Assembly (NCBI RefSeq): GCF_021726515.1
Contig: NZ_JAKKCJ010000002.1
Location: 186,001-250,000, forward strand
DNA: 64,000 bases
DNA from: Vibrio sp. CK2-1
Lineage (GTDB): Bacteria; Pseudomonadota; Gammaproteobacteria; Enterobacterales; Vibrionaceae
Direction of reading: 5' to 3'
Positions within the stretch are counted from its first letter, which is position 1, and every line of letters begins with the position of its first letter. The translations under genes and the position numbers were made by a program. The notes below the pieces were generated by a model, which saw nothing but the letters and a program-made list of their open reading frames with translations, was not told the origin of the DNA and did no database searches. Shown in pieces: positions 59,853 to 64,000 of the stretch.

Positions 59853-59984
59853 ATGTCTAATGTCGTGGTTGTGAGGGTAACGATTGCTAGTTTGTTAGTA
59901 CTTGCTATCAATATTAGTGCTTTATATTTCTTATTGTTGGTGGTGTTGCTGAACACTCATCATCAAGAGTTCTTTGGTTGGTAA
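59853..59984 (+). CDS. Candidate small membrane protein, 43 residues
   Basis: This short frame encodes a protein that starts MSNVVVVRVTIASLLVLAI, continues NISALYFLLLVVLLNTH and ends HQEFFGW. About 27 residues form one strongly hydrophobic helix with an Arg near the start and a polar tail, a common layout for small stress-related membrane proteins. GGTGAG lies about 7 bases before the ATG. It lies alone between the ilvH terminator and the pykF terminator in an otherwise empty 350-bp gap. I do not recognise a family. A minus-strand frame over the same bases is less plausible because it lacks a ribosome-binding site. Confidence 0.5.
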   Translation: MSNVVVVRVTIASLLVLAINISALYFLLLVVLLNTHHQEFFGW

Positions 59985-60095
59985 TGGCGCAGGAAAGGTC
60001 GTATCTAATATAGGGAAGATTGTGATAGGGAAAATAACGCAGTGAGTTGTACAACTAAAGGTGGATGGTGTTTTGCAGGTGTAAGAAAAGTATAA

Positions 60096-60121
60096 AAAAG
60101 GAGGCCAATTGGCCTCCTTTT
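60096..60121. terminator. Terminator of pykF, also bidirectional
   Basis: This is a perfect 26-bp palindrome (AAAAGGAGGCC-AATT-GGCCTCCTTTT) with T runs on both strands. It lies 25 bases after the pykF stop and could also end a transcript of the small ORF at 59853-59984. Confidence 0.9.
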
Positions 60122-60145
60122 GGTATTTCTATCGGTTCGTTTTAA

Positions 60146-61558
60146 TTAAAGAACGTGAACAGAAGAAGTGTTAGTTGTGCCTGATGGTACTAGAGCACCA
60201 GAAACCATAACAGTTACATCGCCTTTCTCGCCGTAGCCTGTTTCTAGCGCTAGAGCCATACCTTGACGGTAGAAGTCTTCAGTATCATTAATAGACTCAA
60301 CAACGATTGGCGTTACACCTTTAGACAAGCAAAGTTGTGCTGCAGTCTTAGTGTTAGTCGTAACGGCAATGATTTTCGCTGTTGGGAAGTATTTACGAAC
60401 TGAACGAGCAGATTTACCGGCTTCAGTTGCTACAACGATAACTGGAGCGGCAAGTTTCTCGGCAGTTTCTACTGCTGATTTACATACTGCTTCAGTGATA
60501 CGTAGACGAGGGCTGTCTAAGCGAGAACCTAGTTCTGCTTTTAGAGCACGGTCTGTACGAGCACAGATTTGCGCCATGATAGTTACCGCTTCAACAGGGT
60601 ATTTACCTTTCGCAGACTCACCAGAAAGCATTACTGCATCAGTACCATCCATGATTGCGTTCGCAACGTCACCCGCTTCTGCGCGAGTTGGACGTGGGTT
60701 TTTGATCATAGAATCAAGCATTTGAGTTGCAGTGATAACCACTTTACGTGCACGGTTACATTTCTCGATCATCATTTTCTGAGCGAAGATTACTTCTTCA
60801 ACTGGGATTTCAACACCTAGGTCACCACGAGCAACCATGATGCCGTCAGACGCTTCTAAAATCTCATCGAAGTTATCAACACCTTCTTGGTTTTCGATTT
60901 TAGAGATGATTTGGATGTTTTCGCCGCCGTTTGCACATAGCAATTCACGGATTTCTTTTACGTCGTCTGCTTTACGGATGAAAGAAGCAGCAACGAAATC
61001 AACGCCTTGCTCACAACCAAATTTAAGGTCAGCTTTATCTTTTTCAGCTAGTGCTGGAAGTTTTACAGAAACGCCAGGAAGGTTAACACCTTTGTTTTCG
61101 CCTAAGTCACCGTTGTTTAATACTTTACATTTAACTTCTGTATCAGTAGTTGCAACAACTTCCATTTCGATAAGACCGTCGTCTACTAGGATGGTATCAC
61201 CAGCGTTAAGGTCTTGAGCGAAACCAGGGTAAGTTACCGCTACTGTGTTTTTGTTACCCACAACAGAAGTGTCAGTTGTGAATGTGAAATCTTGACCAGC
61301 AACTAGAGCAACGTCATCGCCGTTTTCTAGTTTAATAGTGCGGATTTCAGGACCTTTAGTATCTAAAAGGATCGCAAGTTGTTTACCTGTGTTCTTCATT
61401 ACTTGGCGAAGGTTAGCAATACGATTGCCATGTTCTTCGAAATCACCGTGTGAGAAGTTCAAACGCATTACGTTCATACCAGCGTTTGCTAGTTCAGTTA
61501 GTTTCTCAACAGATTCAGTTTTCGGGCCAATCGTACATACGATTTTGGTCTTTTTCAT
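60146..61558 (-). CDS. pykF: Pyruvate kinase (type I)
   Basis: PykF converts phosphoenolpyruvate and ADP to pyruvate and ATP, the last step of glycolysis. ATG 61558 gives 470 residues, the length of E. coli PykF; the frame to 61597 adds unconserved residues. [55 protein letters not shown], the active-site [15 protein letters not shown] and [16 protein letters not shown] are all present. The C-terminal domain includes [22 protein letters not shown], where type I enzymes bind fructose 1,6-bisphosphate. GGAGAG lies about 11 bases upstream of the ATG. Confidence 0.96.
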   Translation of the reverse strand: MKKTKIVCTIGPKTESVEKLTELANAGMNVMRLNFSHGDFEEHGNRIANLRQVMKNTGKQLAILLDTKGPEIRTIKLENGDDVALVAGQDFTFTTDTSVVGNKNTVAVTYPGFAQDLNAGDTILVDDGLIEMEVVATTDTEVKCKVLNNGDLGENKGVNLPGVSVKLPALAEKDKADLKFGCEQGVDFVAASFIRKADDVKEIRELLCANGGENIQIISKIENQEGVDNFDEILEASDGIMVARGDLGVEIPVEEVIFAQKMMIEKCNRARKVVITATQMLDSMIKNPRPTRAEAGDVANAIMDGTDAVMLSGESAKGKYPVEAVTIMAQICARTDRALKAELGSRLDSPRLRITEAVCKSAVETAEKLAAPVIVVATEAGKSARSVRKYFPTAKIIAVTTNTKTAAQLCLSKGVTPIVVESINDTEDFYRQGMALALETGYGEKGDVTVMVSGALVPSGTTNTSSVHVL

Positions 61559-61956
61559 GAGTAGATACTCTCCGGTAAGTAATATTACATTTTTCAATTT
61601 TTATACGTTTTAACCGCAAGCAACGAGAAAGGTTGGATGCGCTAAAACAGAAATTCTTTACTGCATTTTTGTTGTCTGACCTACATTGTAGTCATTATTC
61701 CCATTCTCGCACGGCCACACTTCACTTTCGTTGCAGCCACCATTTCATTTTGCAGTCTGCGAGGGGCTGCGTTGTAATTTTGTTTCTTACATGGGGTAAT
61801 AATTTTACCAGTCTTTGTGGGGAAGATCACGATACTTACTTGTCTTAGAACAAGGTTTCTTCAAAAAACATTTATTTTTTATAGTGAAAAAAATAGACAA
61901 TTAAGTTTCGATTGTGTTTAATGTGTTTCGTTTCGAAACTTAATCGGTTTTATTTT
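61559..61956. other. Divergent intergenic region between pykF and the DeoR-family gene
   Basis: This gap of about 400 bp serves two divergent genes. It holds the GTTTCG inverted repeats listed separately near its right end and AT-rich sequence around 61855-61900. An ORF of 71 codons at 61633-61848 has no ribosome-binding site and no coding character, so I do not call it. Confidence 0.5.
61901..61943. promoter_or_regulatory. Probable DeoR-type operator upstream of the regulator gene
   Basis: TTAAGTTTCGA (61901-61911) and TCGAAACTTAA (61933-61943) are perfect 11-base inverted repeats 21 bases apart. A third GTTTCG half-site lies at 61925-61930, next to the right arm (GTTTCGTTTCGAAAC). GTTTCG-type repeats are common operators of DeoR-family repressors. 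The array ends 13 bases before the start codon of the regulator, so autorepression is likely. Confidence 0.65.
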
Positions 61957-62718
61957 ATGTCAAAACGAAATACTCAACAGCGACGTCACCTGATTGTTCA
62001 ACAAGTAAATGAATTGGGTGAAGTCAGTGTTGAAGCGCTGAATAAGCAATTTAATATCTCTGAAGTCACCATAAGGAAAGACTTATCAGCATTGGAATCC
62101 AGTGGTTTGCTATTGCGCCGTTACGGTGGAGCGATTGCGTTACCTAAAGAAATCATCAATGAAGCATTTTCGGAAGAAGTTTCGAAGCGAAAGATTGAGT
62201 TGGCGAAAGCCGCAGCATCACTGATTAAAGATCACCATAGAATCATTATTGATAGCGGCAGCACTACCGGTGCTTTGATTGAGCAACTCATTCATAAGCG
62301 TGGGTTAGTGGTAATGACTAACTCACTGAATGTCGCCAATGCACTGAATGCACTAGAAAGCGAACCAACCTTGTTAATGACCGGCGGCACTTGGGATACC
62401 CATTCGGAATCCTTCCAAGGCCAAGTTGCAGAACAAGTGCTTCGCTCTTACGATTTCGATCAGCTATTTATCGGCGCAGATGGCATCGACTTAGCCCGCG
62501 GAACCACCACATTTAATGAACTTTTAGGTTTAAGCCAGGTGATGTCCGAAGTGGCGCGCCGTGTGGTAGTGATGGTGGAATCTGACAAGATTGGTAGAAA
62601 AATTCCAAATCTAGAACTGGCATGGGACAAGGTCGATGTGCTGGTAACCGATAATGGCATCACTGATGAACAACAAGCACAAATACAAAAACATAACGTG
62701 CAAGTTCTGATTGCCTAA
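61957..62718 (+). CDS. DeoR/GlpR-family transcriptional regulator upstream of glmS
   Basis: This is a sugar-phosphate-responsive repressor of the DeoR family, about 253 residues from ATG 61957. The N-terminal helix-turn-helix is in RRHLIVQQVNELGEVSVEALNKQFNISEVTIRKDLSALESSGLLLRRYGGAI, the DeoR signature. The effector domain includes DSGSTTGALIEQL, MTGGTWDTHSESFQGQVAEQVLRSYDFDQLFIGADGIDLARGTTTFNELL. An earlier TTG-started extension from 61912 is less likely because it runs through the operator. It is followed by glmS after 97 bases and probably responds to an amino-sugar phosphate, by context only. Confidence 0.88.
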   Translation: MSKRNTQQRRHLIVQQVNELGEVSVEALNKQFNISEVTIRKDLSALESSGLLLRRYGGAIALPKEIINEAFSEEVSKRKIELAKAAASLIKDHHRIIIDSGSTTGALIEQLIHKRGLVVMTNSLNVANALNALESEPTLLMTGGTWDTHSESFQGQVAEQVLRSYDFDQLFIGADGIDLARGTTTFNELLGLSQVMSEVARRVVVMVESDKIGRKIPNLELAWDKVDVLVTDNGITDEQQAQIQKHNVQVLIA

Positions 62719-62764
62719 TATCGAAAAACTTAAAATTTAAACTTAATCAATTTATTAAATTACG

Positions 62765-62795
62765 CTTTACCACCTTTTGCTTGCTGCTGGTAAAG
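62765..62795 (+). other. Inverted repeat in the glmS 5' leader
   Basis: CTTTACCA (62765-62772) and TGGTAAAG (62788-62795) form a perfect 8-bp stem with a 15-base loop, ending 20 bases before the glmS start codon. In enterics the glmS leader is controlled by the small RNA GlmZ; a similar role here is only a possibility. Confidence 0.45.
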
Positions 62796-62815
62796 GAATA
62801 AAAAAGGATAACAAT

Positions 62816-64000
62816 ATGTGTGGAATCGTTGGTGCTGTTGCGCAGCGTGATGTAGCTGAAATTCTGGTTGAAGGTTTACGTCGTTTGGAATATCGCGGCT
62901 ATGACTCAGCGGGTGTCGCGGTGGTCGATGCTGATTCAAACATGACGCGCGTGCGCCGCTTAGGCAAAGTACAAGAATTAGCTGATGCGGTTGACGCTGC
63001 TGATGTGTTTGGTGGAACCGGTATTGCTCATACTCGTTGGGCAACTCATGGTGAACCTTCTGAAATCAATGCTCATCCACACGTTTCTAATGATATTTCT
63101 GTAGTACACAACGGCATTATTGAAAACCATCAAGCATTGCGTGAAACCTTGCGTGAACGTGGTTATGTGTTTGAATCTCAAACGGATACCGAAGTGATCG
63201 CTCATTTAGTTGAATGGGAACGTCGTACTTCTGCAACATTAATCGAAGCATTGCAAAAAGCGGTTAAGCAACTTGATGGTGCTTACGGCACGGTAGTGTT
63301 TGATCGTAAAGATCCAAGCCGTGTAGTGGTTGCGCGCTCAGGTAGCCCGATTGTGATTGGCTTAGGGGTAGGTGAAAACTTTATCGCCTCGGATCAATTG
63401 GCTCTATTAAATGTCACTCGTCGTTTTATGTACCTTGAAGAAGGGGATGTTGCTGAAGTGACTCGTCGTGAAGCGACCGTTTTTGCTGAAAATGGTGAGC
63501 GAGTAGAGCGTACGGTTTCTGAGTCAAGCGCAGAGAATGATGCGGGTGATAAAGGACAATATCGCCACTTTATGCAAAAAGAAATCTTTGAGCAGCCAAC
63601 CGCATTAATTAATACCATGGAAGCGCGACTCACCAAAGATACTGTGGTTACCGAAAGCATTGGTGTGAATGCTGCCGAGATCCTATCTAAAGTTGAGCAT
63701 GTGCAAATCATCGCTTGTGGTACGTCTTACAACGCTGGCATGACTGCACGTTACTGGTTTGAGTCTTTGGCTGGCGTAAGTTGTGATGTGGAAATTGCAT
63801 CAGAATTCCGCTACCGCAAATTTGTGACTCGTCCAAATAGCTTGCTGATCACTCTATCTCAATCAGGAGAGACCGCAGATACTTTAGCCGCATTACGTTT
63901 AGCTAAAGAAAAAGGCTATATGTCAGCAATGACCATTTGTAATGTCGCCGGTTCATCTCTTGTTCGAGAATCCGACTTTGCCTTTATGACACGCGCCGGC
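62816..64000 (+). CDS. glmS: Glutamine-fructose-6-phosphate aminotransferase (3' end beyond window)
   Basis: GlmS makes glucosamine 6-phosphate from fructose 6-phosphate and glutamine, the first step toward peptidoglycan and LPS amino sugars. The start [38 protein letters not shown] carries the N-terminal nucleophile Cys2 of class II amidotransferases. [24 protein letters not shown] and HNGIIENH complete the glutaminase site. The first SIS domain is present ([47 protein letters not shown]). The frame stays open to base 64000, giving 395 of about 610 residues. AAGGATA lies 8 bases before the ATG. Confidence 0.97.
   Translation, partial: MCGIVGAVAQRDVAEILVEGLRRLEYRGYDSAGVAVVDADSNMTRVRRLGKVQELADAVDAADVFGGTGIAHTRWATHGEPSEINAHPHVSNDISVVHNGIIENHQALRETLRERGYVFESQTDTEVIAHLVEWERRTSATLIEALQKAVKQLDGAYGTVVFDRKDPSRVVVARSGSPIVIGLGVGENFIASDQLALLNVTRRFMYLEEGDVAEVTRREATVFAENGERVERTVSESSAENDAGDKGQYRHFMQKEIFEQPTALINTMEARLTKDTVVTESIGVNAAEILSKVEHVQIIACGTSYNAGMTARYWFESLAGVSCDVEIASEFRYRKFVTRPNSLLITLSQSGETADTLAALRLAKEKGYMSAMTICNVAGSSLVRESDFAFMTRAG

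Noticed and set aside
59774-59956. 60-codon minus-strand ORF between ilvH and pykF
   Set aside because: It is Lys/Thr-rich without a ribosome-binding site and overlaps the more convincing plus-strand membrane ORF.
61633-61848. 71-codon plus-strand ORF between pykF and the DeoR gene
   Set aside because: It is Cys/His/Phe-rich like random frames in AT-rich DNA, has no ribosome-binding site and lies in the control region of two divergent genes.

Overview
The window is ordinary chromosomal DNA from a gammaproteobacterium, almost certainly Vibrio or a close relative in the Vibrionaceae. The evidence is gene content and order: an SLC13-type permease between cysN and cysC; a zrg-like zinc-uptake cluster; leuO next to ilvIH with a glycosyltransferase of the family named after MJ1255/VC2487 nearby; a DeoR-type regulator before glmS; and E. 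coli-like clusters (ytfJ/ytfK/msrA/tamA/tamB/ytfP/ppa/fbp/mpl, rapA-rluA, lptD-surA-pdxA-rsmA-apaG-apaH, leuLABCD, rplU-rpmA-obgE). I see no rRNA, tRNA, insertion sequence, prophage, CRISPR array, toxin cluster or biosynthetic island. Genes are tightly packed and most gaps are short regulatory regions.

Layout. 1-3370: end of sulfate activation (cysN, permease, cysC). 3400-6810: zrg-like zinc operon on the minus strand behind a strong Zur-type operator. 6840-18680: envelope and central-metabolism cluster (ytfJ, ytfK, msrA, the TamA/TamB module, ytfP, a small lipoprotein, ppa, fbp, mpl). 18790-23070: ubiX, then a TPP riboswitch and the thiamine ABC importer thiBPQ. 23090-31720: an unknown six-helix membrane protein, a PIN-PhoH protein, rapA, rluA, a 2-hydroxyacid dehydrogenase and a TAXI solute receptor. 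31940-40090: argR, mdh, ispB, rplU-rpmA-obgE, yjjP-yjjB, folA and a FUSC-type membrane protein. 40100-46900: the lptD-surA-pdxA-rsmA-apaG-apaH superoperon on the minus strand. 47090-48740: djlA and a DUF547 protein. 48820-59750: branched-chain amino acid synthesis (leuLABCD with an attenuator, PAP2 phosphatase, glycosyltransferase, leuO, ilvIH). 59850-64000: a candidate 43-residue membrane protein, pykF, a DeoR-family regulator and the first two thirds of glmS.

How the genes fit together. CysN and CysC turn sulfate into PAPS, and the permease between them probably supplies the sulfate. The zrg genes probably form a zinc-uptake system switched on by zinc limitation. TamA/TamB, SurA and LptD all serve outer-membrane biogenesis, while IspB, Mpl and GlmS feed quinone and cell-wall pathways. 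LeuABCD, LeuO and IlvIH are a branched-chain amino acid block controlled by attenuation and a LysR regulator.

I did not find a wholly new system. The features most worth a second look are the 41-bp palindrome over the Zur-type operator and the His-Asp microsatellite in the zinc operon, two adjacent heptanucleotide tandem arrays upstream of obgE, two perfect hairpins in the only long gaps of the lptD-apaH superoperon, the structured leader of ilvIH, the operator-like repeats before the DeoR gene, and the small membrane ORF between ilvH and pykF. Family names are from sequence recognition without database searches.
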